64,000 nt of DNA from Anabaena cylindrica PCC 7122. Lineage in GTDB: Bacteria > Cyanobacteriota > Cyanobacteriia > Cyanobacteriales > Nostocaceae. A program made the translations under genes and the position numbers. The notes under the pieces are model-generated. The model was not told the DNA's origin. It saw only the letters and a list, made by a program, of their open reading frames with translations, and searched no databases. The stretch's first letter is position 1, and every line of letters begins with the position of its first letter. The stretch spans positions 5,012,001 to 5,076,000 of the forward strand of contig NC_019771.1 in assembly GCF_000317695.1 (NCBI RefSeq), written 5' to 3'. Below are positions 17,400 through 26,020 of the stretch, one piece after another.

Positions 17400-19199
17400 T
17401 TAGGTTAATATTTCTTCGATTAGTTTAAATACATCTATAAAACTCTCAAAGTCTTCTCGTGTACCATAATTACAGAACCAATCGCAAAGATTTTTCTTCT
17501 CATCTTTATTAACTTCCCATGTTTCGGGAACAGTTACTTGTTGCCCTCTCTCAGTTTTTGTATGTTCTCGCGTTATATCAATGAAAGCTGATTTTTCTTT
17601 TAAGGCTTTTTCTAAAGATTCTCTCTTAAAAAGATTTTCAATACCTTTCTTTATAGGATTGGCATCTACAAAAGGTATAATTCTACGAAAAACAGTCTTT
17701 TTTTCTTCGTGATTTTTTTTAGTATCACAATCATAAAGTAAAATAATTTTTTGGGGTGTAATTGCCGTACATTTAGGATTATTCCAAAAGTTGTCCATGT
17801 TTTTATATCCATCGAAATCTTTTAAATTTAATTTTTCCAAAAACTCTTTTTTTCCAAGAAATTCAGCCGCTTTTTTTAAATATCTAATATCTAAAGTACC
17901 TTCTCCAAAGACAATTGGTCTATGTGATCTCTCAATTTCCGCCCGTATATCTTCATCATATTTTTTTGTGAACTTTAAAAAAGAATAAGCTTTTTCAAAT
18001 TCGCTAAATTGCTCCGAGCTAATTTCAATACCTTTTGGTAATTCAATAATTCTAAAACCATCACTTCCTAATTTTTCCTCAAGTCCAAGTATAAATAAAG
18101 GAGAATGTGAAGTAATAATGAACTGAATCCCCGGAAATAGGCTTATAAGTTCTGGAAGAATATTTCTTTGATGCAATGAATGAAGATGTATGTCAATCTC
18201 ATCAATAAGAACTAATCCACGAATTTTATCAAGACTCTCAAATTTAGTTAAAGGGCATAAGTCATAATCACGCAATATTGTTAGAAAGAGATTGAGAAGT
18301 GCTGTTTCTCCAGTAGAAAGCTGGAATATGTTTGGTACTAATTGTTTCTCATCATATATCAACTCAACATTTCGGAAATTTCTCTTTCCCATACCAAATC
18401 TGAGATCACCTTCTTTTTGAAAAAGCTTTTTTAAAACTAGCAAAACTGAATTATATATATTTGTACTTTCTCCATTATATCCTGTAAAAACTGAAAATGT
18501 ATGTTGAATAGATTGAACAGGAAGTTGTAAATTTAAAACATTAAGCTCTAATACACTTCTATCATAAAGAATATCAAGCAACCAATTTTTGTTAATATTT
18601 AGTGGCGAGTAATTGATGATTTTTCGATTTAAGAATCCTTGTATATGTATAATATCTGAAAAACTAGCCTTAGAATTTAAATGATCCCAATTTAGCCATG
18701 CAGGCTCCTCAAATCTATTCGCTGGAAAGTAAAGCAAGCAGTTTCTATTATAAAGGTCTTCTAGTTTTTTGATTTCTCTGTTAAAATTAGCATATAAAAA
18801 ACTACTTTCGTTTTCAGGTATCTGATTCCATTCTTTATGAATTGGAGTTATTCCATAAATCTCTTCAAGTTCTTTTTTTGTTCGATTAAGTTGCCATTCA
18901 AAACAAGTGAACTCTTCTTCAAATTCTATTTTTCCGAAAGAATATGTTGAGCCAACTTTGATATAACTTGGACTACGTTTTTTATAGACTTTACCTTTTT
19001 CAACCTCACAATTATCAAAAAGTTCCTGTTGAGTAAATAGAAGCGCATTAACAATATAGGAAAGAAAAATACTTTTTCCTGACCCATTTTCACCTACAAT
19101 AATCACAGGTTTTGGCTGAGAATTTTCATTGAATGGTAACTCAATCTCTAAGCTGTCTATAGGACCAACATTTTCAAGCAGGACTTTCTTCAAGTACAT
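17400..19199 (-). CDS. OLD-like AAA ATPase with TOPRIM-like C-terminus
   Basis: 599 residues. N-terminal ABC-type ATPase: Walker A VGENGSGKS at 35-43, a signature-like LSTGETALLN near 295, Walker B GLVLIDEIDIHLH near 328, and ITSHSPLF near 360 as the switch histidine. A C-terminal part follows with VFGEGTLDIRYLKKA near 430 and LLYDCDTKK near 488, which match the Glu and DxD motifs of a TOPRIM nuclease. That domain order is that of OLD-family proteins, including the phage-exclusion protein and the GajA subunit of Gabija. No helicase partner is adjacent. It is noticeably AT-rich compared with core genes, which fits horizontal transfer. Only 140 bases separate it from the XRE/PIN operon, on the same strand. 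Confidence 0.75.
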   Translation of the reverse strand: MYLKKVLLENVGPIDSLEIELPFNENSQPKPVIIVGENGSGKSIFLSYIVNALLFTQQELFDNCEVEKGKVYKKRSPSYIKVGSTYSFGKIEFEEEFTCFEWQLNRTKKELEEIYGITPIHKEWNQIPENESSFLYANFNREIKKLEDLYNRNCLLYFPANRFEEPAWLNWDHLNSKASFSDIIHIQGFLNRKIINYSPLNINKNWLLDILYDRSVLELNVLNLQLPVQSIQHTFSVFTGYNGESTNIYNSVLLVLKKLFQKEGDLRFGMGKRNFRNVELIYDEKQLVPNIFQLSTGETALLNLFLTILRDYDLCPLTKFESLDKIRGLVLIDEIDIHLHSLHQRNILPELISLFPGIQFIITSHSPLFILGLEEKLGSDGFRIIELPKGIEISSEQFSEFEKAYSFLKFTKKYDEDIRAEIERSHRPIVFGEGTLDIRYLKKAAEFLGKKEFLEKLNLKDFDGYKNMDNFWNNPKCTAITPQKIILLYDCDTKKNHEEKKTVFRRIIPFVDANPIKKGIENLFKRESLEKALKEKSAFIDITREHTKTERGQQVTVPETWEVNKDEKKNLCDWFCNYGTREDFESFIDVFKLIEEILT

Positions 19200-19409
19200 A
19201 TCTTTACTCTGATAAATAGTATTTTTACTAATTAATTAGAGTAACATTTTTTTTGGTTTTTTATACAAATATTTTTCCTTTTTACCAGTTATCACGCAAA
19301 ATTATCCATGTATCAATGGCTAATGATTCAAAAATCTTTGTAACATATTTGTTGGATTTAGATGCCATATTTTATTAAATTTGATGACTGATTTTACGTA
19401 ATATTTTGG

Positions 19410-19502
19410 TTACAAAGGTAGATATAAAACCAAATTAGCTAAATCTTCTGACTCACTGGCTTTAGTACGGATATGCTCATCCATATATAAAGCAATAGTC
19501 AT
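19410..19502 (-). pseudogene. truncated DUF5615-type toxin fragment
   Basis: A 30-codon frame begins MTIALYMDEHIR and then goes off into unrelated sequence before a stop. The (Y)MDEHI start is that of the small DUF5615 PIN-like proteins that usually follow DUF433 genes. Its ATG overlaps the stop of the DUF433 gene as ATGA, the usual translational coupling of such pairs. The rest of the toxin is missing. Confidence 0.65.
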
Positions 19503-19816
19503 TTAATTAATCCCTGAGCGCGTAGTTTTTTCGCTATAGGAGATTCACCAGCTTGCTGTTTTAATTGTTCAGCATATTGCTCTCGTTGCTGAATATCTGC
19601 ATCTAATTCTGATTGATGATCCCAGTAATAAGCTAAGGCTGAATGAATTTGACTCAGAGTTAAATAAGGATGTTGAAAATGCAGTTCTTCTGGACTCCAA
19701 CCATGAGCAAGATAACCCGTAACTAATTCAATCACTTTCATTGTCGTTCCTGCGATGATCGGAACATGGAACTCGTTGAGTTCTATGTATTTATATTCTG
19801 TAGATGTAAGGTTCAT
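19499..19816 (-). CDS. DUF433-family putative antitoxin
   Basis: 105 residues. The middle part, HVPIIAGTTMKVIELVTGYLAHGWSPEELHFQHPYLTLSQIHSALAYY, is the winged-helix DUF433 core. Members usually repress and neutralise a DUF5615 PIN-like toxin encoded just downstream. Here only a 30-residue stub of the partner remains, so this antitoxin appears orphaned. The C-terminal tail (QREQYAEQLKQQAGESP) is the usual charged toxin-binding end. ATG start at 19816. Confidence 0.82.
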   Translation of the reverse strand: MNLTSTEYKYIELNEFHVPIIAGTTMKVIELVTGYLAHGWSPEELHFQHPYLTLSQIHSALAYYWDHQSELDADIQQREQYAEQLKQQAGESPIAKKLRAQGLIK

Positions 19817-19860
19817 AATTTATCTGCTGTTACTTTGGGTTACTAAATATTTTAATCAAT

Positions 19861-20298
19861 TTAATTTACTATTTCTTCTATTTCTCGCAAATAATCGGGT
19901 TTAGGTGTGAGTTCTCTCACCAATGCAGCATCCGCAGTCCAAAACTCAGCCGATGTCATTTCAGAACAAGCAAGAAAAGCTGCATCATAAAGGGTAGATA
20001 AACCGTATTTTGCGGCAATTTCCCAACTTCTAACCCTAATTGTTTCTTCTTCAATGTAATCAATGGGAAGTTCGCAGAAGTCCTCAAAAAAACCTTGTGC
20101 TTCTTCTTTGGTAATGACTCCTATCCGGGCTTTTTTCCTTAGTACAGATCCAACTTCCGCCCAAGCAAAAGCGGGAGCTACTAAGTGTATATTTAAGCTC
20201 AATGCTTCTGTTACTAGAGTTCTGGCTTGGAATTGGTAAACTTCTGGGACAAGGTAAGGAATCCAAACACTGGTATCTATGCACAAAACTCTAGTCAT
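19861..20298 (-). CDS. VapC-type PIN-domain toxin
   Basis: About 145 residues from the ATG at 20298. The four PIN acidic positions are visible: LCIDTSVWIPYL at the N-terminus, WAEVGSVLR near 45, LYDAAFLACSE near 95 and WTADAALVRE near 112. VapC proteins cleave RNA with Mg2+. The start lies inside the end of the upstream antitoxin gene (8-base overlap), as is normal for coupled toxin-antitoxin pairs. The upstream in-frame Met (20310) is less likely. Confidence 0.87.
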   Translation of the reverse strand: MTRVLCIDTSVWIPYLVPEVYQFQARTLVTEALSLNIHLVAPAFAWAEVGSVLRKKARIGVITKEEAQGFFEDFCELPIDYIEEETIRVRSWEIAAKYGLSTLYDAAFLACSEMTSAEFWTADAALVRELTPKPDYLREIEEIVN

Positions 20299-20545
20299 GC
20301 CGTCCCTCACCCTCTCTGAGACTGCGAATCATATCTATAGAGGTTGGTTGTATGCCGGTTCTGGCTTCGATAGTTTCGCTGCGGGCAATAATTCGCTGAT
20401 GTGCAGCCCATCCTCTTCTACGTCTTACCTCACGTTCCACAGCCTCAACGATTAAATCATTAAAAGATTCCCTACCTTCCTTTAGTTTCCTGGCTTTGGC
20501 AAGTAGTTCAGAAGGAAAACGGATTGTTAAAGCTTCGCGTTCCAT
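20291..20545 (-). CDS. VapB-type ribbon-helix-helix antitoxin
   Basis: About 84 residues from ATG at 20545; a TTG 18 bases upstream is also in frame. The N-terminus EALTIRFPSELLAKARKL is a ribbon-helix-helix DNA-binding module, followed by FNDLIVEAVEREVRRRRG and a charged C-terminus that would cover the toxin. It precedes and overlaps the PIN toxin gene, forming a VapBC-like operon that it should repress. Confidence 0.83.
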   Translation of the reverse strand: MEREALTIRFPSELLAKARKLKEGRESFNDLIVEAVEREVRRRRGWAAHQRIIARSETIEARTGIQPTSIDMIRSLREGEGRHD

Positions 20546-20635
20546 AACATTCGTTGCAACCAATTAATGATATCACTTATTGTAACTACTTTATTGCTGT
20601 TATTGTTCACGCAAAATAGCAAATCACAACTCTTA

Positions 20636-20760
20636 GAGTTCTCCAATTAAAAAAATATCCCAAAATTTCTTGTGGTGCGGGCATCTTTGCCCGCTAATAA
20701 TATAAGGACGGGCAAGATGCCCATCCCACAAGATTGGATCATCTTTTTTGTGGAGTTCTC
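20636..20760. mobile_element. 125-bp miniature element, copy A
   Basis: Ends GAGTTCTCC and GGAGTTCTC form imperfect inverted repeats. It is flanked by TTA on both sides (20633-20635 and 20761-20763). Inside are an outer CTTGTGG/CCACAAG stem and two hairpins; hairpin 1 at 20677-20694 is GCGGGCA/TGCCCGC. Copies B and C lie at 41952-42076 and 54591-54715, each exactly 125 bp. Confidence 0.85.
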
Positions 20761-20763
20761 TTA

Positions 20764-20905
20764 GAGGGTGTTTGAAAAGTTGGAAAAGGTATAATTTGTC
20801 ATTCTGAGTGGAACAAAGTGGAACGAAGAATCTAGGGTTTGAACGATTACTCGGAGATGCTTCACTACGCTGCGCTACGTTCAGCATGACTTTTCAAACA
20901 TCCTC
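20764..20905. mobile_element. 142-bp miniature element, copy 1
   Basis: Ends with imperfect 17-bp inverted repeats (GAGGGTGTTTGAAAAGT, CTTTTCAAACATCCTC) and flanked by TTA on both sides. The left TTA is shared with the end of the 125-bp element. It is identical base for base to the inverse-oriented element at 25872-26013. Non-coding, so it must be moved by a transposase elsewhere. Confidence 0.9.
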
Positions 20906-21077
20906 TTACACTCATTTCTCTGCGTCTTCTGTGCCTCTGCGGTTTGTTTTTCCTTCTTCACACTAGAATTTCATGACTACACTAGAGGAATAGCAAAACC
21001 TGCTTAGTCATTTACATCTCAACTTTTGATAAATATCTGTCATCACCCAAAAGAGAGATTTTGTAATTTACTTTTCA

Positions 21078-21096
21078 CCCCAAAAGCTGGGGTTTT
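21078..21096 (+). terminator. CCCCA/TGGGG hairpin with T-run before the M16 gene
   Basis: A 5-bp GC-rich stem and TTTTGTTGTTT lie about 22 bases before the M16 start. It looks like an intrinsic terminator but no upstream + strand gene is close. It may be an attenuator in the M16 leader. Confidence 0.45.
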
Positions 21097-21117
21097 GTTG
21101 TTTCAAATTAACCGCTT

Positions 21118-23859
21118 ATGAAGCTGCGCTTTTATATGCTTTTAGGTTTGTGTCTCAGTCTGATTCTGAGTGTTGTGCCGCTTTCCGGCAATTTTACCAA
21201 TGCTGCTACACCAGCAGTTACTCCTGTTTCTGCACTCTCTTTTACCCAAGGGGTGCAAAAAACGGTTTTAGAAAATGGCTTAACTGTACTCACCAAAGAA
21301 GTGCATACTGCACCTGTGGTAAGTGTGCAGGTTTGGTATAAAGTTGGTTCTCGCAATGAGGGAAATGGAGAAAGTGGTATTTCTCACCAACTTGAACATT
21401 TAATGTTTAAAGGTACTACTGACCGTCCGGTACAGTTTGGCAGGTTATTTAGTGCTTTGGGTAGTCAGTTTAATGCTTTTACTAGTTTTGATGAAACTGC
21501 TTATTTTGGGACGGTGCAGCGAGATAAGTTGGAAGCGCTGTTGACTCTGGAAAGCGATCGCATGAAAAATGCTTTAATAGGCTCAGAGGAACTAACCAGT
21601 GAAAAGCGTGTAGTCATTTCTGAGTTGCAAGGCTATGAAAACTCTCCAGAATATCGTTTAGATCGAGAAGTCAGAAAAGCCGCTTTCCCTAACCGTGCTT
21701 ACGGTTTATCAGTAGGGGGAACAAAAGCAGATGTTGAAAAATTCACCGTTGACCAAGTTCGCAATTATTACCAAACTTACTACAGTCCTGATAATGCGAC
21801 TTTAGTAGTTACAGGCGATTTTACCACCGCACCGACACTGAAATCTATCAAAGCAACTTTTGGCAAACTACCAAAAGGAGAAAAAACGACTTTGAAAGTT
21901 TCTCCTGCTGTAACAGCGGTTAATGCTGTTCAAAAAACGCCAATTGTCCTCAAACAACCAGGAAGTGCTGCACTATTGCAAGCTGTTTATCCTTTACCAG
22001 ATATCAAACATCCTGATGTACCAGCAATTGATGTCATGGATGCTATTCTGACAGGTGGACGTAGTTCTCGATTGTATCAAGCTTTAATAGAATCAGGATT
22101 GGCTAGTTCTGTTAGTGGTTATGCTGCGGAACTGATAGAACCGGGTTGGTATGACATTAGTGCAACAGCCGCACCTGGGCAAGAATTAAGTAAAATTACG
22201 GCTGAACTGCAAGCATCTTTGACAAAATTGCAACAGCAACCAGTTACGGCTGAAGAATTAAACCGAGCCAAAACCCAATTGCAAGCTAGTTATATTTTGA
22301 ATAATCAGGATATTAGCAGTCAAGCTAGTCAATTGGCGTATAACCAAGTTATTGCTGGAGATTATCATTATATAGAAAAGTATTTGAGTGCGATCGCTCA
22401 AGTTACTCCCCAGGATGTGCAGCGAGTCGCTCAAAAATACCTCAACCCAGCCAAACAAACTATCGGTTATTTTGAACCAACTCAAGCAGATGGTCAACCA
22501 GGAACTTCTAGCGGTGGTGCTGGACGCACTACAGAAAACTTTAGTCCTGGTCAACCTGTAGACCCCGCAGAATTAGCCAAATATCTGCCACCGTCAACAT
22601 CAGCTACCAACACTAACCAACAATCTTTACCACAAAATTTTACCTTAGCCAATGGATTGAAGGTGCTGCTGTTAAAAGATTCCAGCCTACCCACCATCAA
22701 TATTAGTGGACAAATTAACGCTGGTAATGAATTTGATGGTAATCAAAAAGCGGGTTTAGCGAATTTGACCGCTACCAACTTAATGAATGGTACGAAAACT
22801 AAAAATGCTCTGACATTAGCGCAATCTTTAGAAGATAGAGGTGCGAGTTTAAGCTTTCGTGCCAATCGTGAAGGATTAAGCATTAATGGTCAAGGATTAT
22901 CAGCTAATTTGCCGATATTAGTCGAAACTTTAGCAGATGTGGTACAGAATGCTAACTTTCCCTCAGACCAGTTAGAACTAAGTCGTCAACGAGAATTAAT
23001 TAGTCTCAAAGTCCAGTTAGATGACCCCAGAACCCTAGGAAGAAGGGTATTTCAACAAGCAATTTACCCAGAAAATCATCCTTTCCACAGTTTCCCCACT
23101 GTCGAGAGTTTAGAAAATATCACTCGTGACGATGTGGTGAGTTTCTATCAAACACACTATCGACCAGATGCTACAACACTGACCTTAGTGGGTGATTTTG
23201 AGCCAATGCAAGTTAAATCCTTGTTAAATAAGGCTTTTGAGCAATGGCAACCACAGGGGAAACCACCTGTTATTAACTTCAATTCCGTAAAATCGTTGTC
23301 AAAAACTCAACTGCTAAATCCAGTAATTCCTGGTAAATCGGAAGCGGTGACATACCTTGGTTACAATGGCATTTCGCGCACAGATCCTCGTTATTATGCC
23401 GCATTGATTCTCAATCAGATTTTAGGTGGTGATACCTTATCGAGTCGTTTGGGAACAGAAGTGCGCGATCGCTTAGGTTTGACCTATGGTATATACAGTG
23501 GTTTTGCTGCGGGAATCAATCCTGGCCCCTTCTTAATTTCCATGCAGACAGCACCTAGTGACACTCAAAAAGCGATCGCTAGTACCATAGCCTTACTTAA
23601 ACAATTGCGTAACCAAGGTATAACTGAAGCAGAATTTAACACAGCCAAACGTTCTCTTACCAATAGTTACCCCGTAGATTTAGCTAATCCTAGCGAAATG
23701 GCCAGCATCATTCTTAACAATGCTGTTTCAGGATTATCAACCGCAGAAATCCGCGAATTTCCCCAGCGCATTCAAGCAGTAACTATGAATCAAGTACAGA
23801 AAGCAATTGAAGAGTTAATTCAACCAGAAAATTTGGTCATTGTCACTGCTGGCCCCTGA
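21118..23859 (+). CDS. M16-family zinc metallopeptidase, two-domain processing-protease type
   Basis: 913 residues. Signal peptide at about 1-30. The first half has the inverted zinc motif HQLEH at residues 90-94, with a downstream Glu region (ESDRMKNALI...SEKRVVISEL). The second half repeats the fold without the zinc site (FTLANGLKVLLLKDSSLP), including a YLGYNGI and RLGLTYGIYSGF substrate-binding stretch. Fused active and inactive halves are typical of cyanobacterial periplasmic M16 peptidases related to mitochondrial and chloroplast processing peptidases. It is monocistronic. A long hairpin lies 14 bases after its stop. Confidence 0.9.
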   Translation: MKLRFYMLLGLCLSLILSVVPLSGNFTNAATPAVTPVSALSFTQGVQKTVLENGLTVLTKEVHTAPVVSVQVWYKVGSRNEGNGESGISHQLEHLMFKGTTDRPVQFGRLFSALGSQFNAFTSFDETAYFGTVQRDKLEALLTLESDRMKNALIGSEELTSEKRVVISELQGYENSPEYRLDREVRKAAFPNRAYGLSVGGTKADVEKFTVDQVRNYYQTYYSPDNATLVVTGDFTTAPTLKSIKATFGKLPKGEKTTLKVSPAVTAVNAVQKTPIVLKQPGSAALLQAVYPLPDIKHPDVPAIDVMDAILTGGRSSRLYQALIESGLASSVSGYAAELIEPGWYDISATAAPGQELSKITAELQASLTKLQQQPVTAEELNRAKTQLQASYILNNQDISSQASQLAYNQVIAGDYHYIEKYLSAIAQVTPQDVQRVAQKYLNPAKQTIGYFEPTQADGQPGTSSGGAGRTTENFSPGQPVDPAELAKYLPPSTSATNTNQQSLPQNFTLANGLKVLLLKDSSLPTINISGQINAGNEFDGNQKAGLANLTATNLMNGTKTKNALTLAQSLEDRGASLSFRANREGLSINGQGLSANLPILVETLADVVQNANFPSDQLELSRQRELISLKVQLDDPRTLGRRVFQQAIYPENHPFHSFPTVESLENITRDDVVSFYQTHYRPDATTLTLVGDFEPMQVKSLLNKAFEQWQPQGKPPVINFNSVKSLSKTQLLNPVIPGKSEAVTYLGYNGISRTDPRYYAALILNQILGGDTLSSRLGTEVRDRLGLTYGIYSGFAAGINPGPFLISMQTAPSDTQKAIASTIALLKQLRNQGITEAEFNTAKRSLTNSYPVDLANPSEMASIILNNAVSGLSTAEIREFPQRIQAVTMNQVQKAIEELIQPENLVIVTAGP

Positions 23860-23872
23860 CAGTAATAACACG

Positions 23873-23930
23873 GCTAATTTAATGTATTATTTAGGATACG
23901 AACTATTAATACACTAAATTAGCTTCCTTC
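23873..23930 (+). terminator. long hairpin after the M16 gene
   Basis: Arms 23873-23889 and 23907-23923 pair over 17 bases with one mismatch (GCTAATTTA...TAAATTAGC), with a 17-base loop, starting 14 bases after the stop. A TTCCTTC tail follows rather than a clean T-run. It is a likely transcript end or RNA-stabilising structure. Confidence 0.5.
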
Positions 23931-24523
23931 AATAATTTAAGATAAAAAGCGGCTAAATTAGTCATTTTAGCCTGTGGACTGGATAGTATCAACACTTCCA
24001 AGTGGAAACAGGAAAAAGAAGCGGACAAGAGTTAGCTTTTTTTGTATCGGCTATATGTTATACTAACCACATACGGGGGCATCATACTAGAGATTTTTCA
24101 GAAATGAAAAATCAATTACAGCAGTTTGTGTAGTTAGGAGGTACAACATCTAAATTCAAACCTATACACAAAGCCAGTTTTACTCCTGACTCCTGAATTC
24201 TGCTATAAGTAGGTGGGCAGAATAAAACCAAACTGTGTAAAGAAAAATAAACAAAGCTAAAACCCTTTTTCCCAACGACAATTTTTAACGGCAACCTATT
24301 TAGTATATTTCTTCCCCACTAACTAATGAAAGAATGAAATAAACTTGTAAATTCCATTATTGTTCTTAAATGTATTTTTGTGGAATTACCACGAAACCAA
24401 TAAATATTTATGGTCTAGAAATAAAGTATTTTTAGATCAGTTCTTTATAAATTTTGGACGAAATATTCATAAAAAAATTTGTGTAAACCTGTGTAAAACT
24501 GCTGTATCACTTCTCAATATATC
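23931..24523. other. AT-rich gap, no gene seen
   Basis: About 590 bases without a credible coding frame. Open frames at 24112-24294 and 24360-24569 have no recognisable product. No repeat shared with the rest of the window was noticed. Confidence 0.45.
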
Positions 24524-25060
24524 ATGCTATTATCTAAACAAAATGATATGTCTTTATCTCAAAATATGAAAATACCAGAAAATAAAGAAAAATCAAACAT
24601 TAATTCTGATTTTGAAAAATGTTTTTCTCAGATATCCCCAGAAATAGCAGCTACCTTTACTAAAGAACAAATTGAAGCAATTCAAAAAGGCTTTATTCAC
24701 AATGAATGGAAGCAGCATACTTTAGACTTGCGGATATCTGTTCCTATCCCTATAATCGGTTTTTATTTAGTGTTATTGGCAGGTGAAGAACGCCGTTCAA
24801 AACAACGCTGGCAATATGAAAAACAGCTATATCCTTTTTGGACTTTTGGTAATATTTTGTTTTTAATTGCACTTTGCTTCATTGTTACCAGTGGTAGCAT
24901 CTCAACATTATTTTTAATCAAATCTTTTATTCCTAAACAATCAAACTCAACCTTTCCTACCTCATTACCTTGGATAAACGATGAAAATTTATGTAAAAAA
25001 GCTAACAAAACTTGGAGTGATGATAAATGTTGGGATAATGAACATAATCCTACGTTCTGA
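24524..25060 (+). CDS. membrane protein of unknown function, tandem paralog 1
   Basis: 178 residues from the first ATG; later Met codons at 24548 and just after are possible starts. A soluble N-terminal part has PEIAATFTKEQIEAIQKGF, then the LDLRISVPIP...GFYLVLLAGEERRSKQRW block (about residues 68-95). One or two membrane segments follow around 107-135, then a short cysteine-containing tail. The same block occurs in the next gene, so the two are paralogs. I know of no function; it seems to be a cyanobacterial family. An FYLVLLxGxExRSxQR motif just before the membrane helix is the best family signature. Confidence 0.7.
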   Translation: MLLSKQNDMSLSQNMKIPENKEKSNINSDFEKCFSQISPEIAATFTKEQIEAIQKGFIHNEWKQHTLDLRISVPIPIIGFYLVLLAGEERRSKQRWQYEKQLYPFWTFGNILFLIALCFIVTSGSISTLFLIKSFIPKQSNSTFPTSLPWINDENLCKKANKTWSDDKCWDNEHNPTF

Positions 25061-25225
25061 AGCAAAATTAGTAAGAATTTAGGAATCGGTGGTCAGAACA
25101 ATAATTTTCAAATCAATAAATTATTGATTCGAGATTTCCTCAACAATATTAAGCTTGATGTTCTAATTATTATTGATTCTGTATCCTTCGCAAAAATCTA
25201 ATCATAGAAAAGTATCAAAAATAAA

Positions 25226-25639
25226 ATGGTTAATAAACGTTTAACTCAAAAATCTTTGCACCATGATCCTTTCGTGCAAAAAATTTTAGCTCGTATTCCT
25301 ACCCAAATAGCTGCAACTTTTACTGATGCTCAACTAACAGAATTAAAAAAGGTATTTATAGACCGTGTTAGTAATTCATCTAAAGTAGATATGAGGCTAT
25401 CAATACCATTTTTTAAACGCAGATTTTATCTAGTATTATTGATGGGTAAAGAAAACCGTTCACAACAGCGATTAAAAAATTCAAATTTCAAAGTTGTCAA
25501 TGGTTATTTAGCCACAATCTATAGTTTAGTGATCATGAGTTTTTTCTTAGGTATGTTGTATTATGTAGAAAAAGAATTGGAAATTAATGCCTTTCCATAT
25601 AAACAATTACAACATTTTAATAAATCTTTTAAAAGATAA
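25226..25639 (+). CDS. membrane protein of unknown function, tandem paralog 2
   Basis: 137 residues. It shares with the preceding gene the order IPTQIAATFTDAQLTELKKVF, then VDMRLSIPF, then RFYLVLLMGKENRSQQR, followed by one clear membrane helix (about residues 95-115). It lacks the cysteine tail of its paralog. The 165-base spacer is AT-rich, and either cotranscription or separate promoters are possible. A soluble N-terminal domain on a membrane anchor is the likely topology; the function is unknown. Confidence 0.7.
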   Translation: MVNKRLTQKSLHHDPFVQKILARIPTQIAATFTDAQLTELKKVFIDRVSNSSKVDMRLSIPFFKRRFYLVLLMGKENRSQQRLKNSNFKVVNGYLATIYSLVIMSFFLGMLYYVEKELEINAFPYKQLQHFNKSFKR

Positions 25640-25727
25640 TCCATAAGAATTTGAAATCAATAACTTTTTCAATATTAATTATTGATTCCGATTTGCCATA
25701 CAAGAGTGGGTTAGGAGAGTAACCTTA

Positions 25728-25795
25728 GGTTGGTTTGAGAAACAAACCCAACAGCTAAGTAATTTTGTTGTGTTACCGCACAACACAACCCTGCT
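25728..25795. repeat. GTTGGGTT-type intergenic hairpin repeat
   Basis: GTTGGTTTGAGAAACAAACCCAAC forms one hairpin, and TTGTTGTGTTACCGCACAACACAA forms a second. It is the same style of repeat as at 951-975. Non-coding. Confidence 0.45.
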
Positions 25796-25871
25796 TACAA
25801 TTTATTTATAGCAATTCCCAAGCTCATGAAATAAAATCCACCCGCGCTATCGCGTATCCTCCCCTTGCTAA

Positions 25872-26013
25872 GAGGATGTTTGAAAAGTCATGCTGAACGT
25901 AGCGCAGCGTAGTGAAGCATCTCCGAGTAATCGTTCAAACCCTAGATTCTTCGTTCCACTTTGTTCCACTCAGAATGACAAATTATACCTTTTCCAACTT
26001 TTCAAACACCCTC
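25872..26013. mobile_element. 142-bp miniature element, copy 2
   Basis: The exact reverse complement of 20764-20905. It is flanked by TAA on both sides (25869-25871 and 26014-26016), a TNA target duplication. It appears inserted in an older intergenic repeat, since CCCCTTGCTAA and TAAGGGGCTACAGTG join sensibly when it is removed. Confidence 0.9.
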
Positions 26014-26020
26014 TAAGGGG

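Noticed and set aside
17400..19199. A complete Gabija system
   Set aside because: The GajA-like domain order is there but no UvrD-like helicase (GajB) is adjacent.
20633..20887. Open frame starting MLNVAQRSEASPSN, repeated at 25890-26108
   Set aside because: Both copies lie inside the identical 142-bp non-coding elements, so the shared protein sequence is a by-product of the repeat.
24360..24569. Open frame, 69 codons
   Set aside because: No start signals, no recognisable product, and composition like the surrounding spacer.
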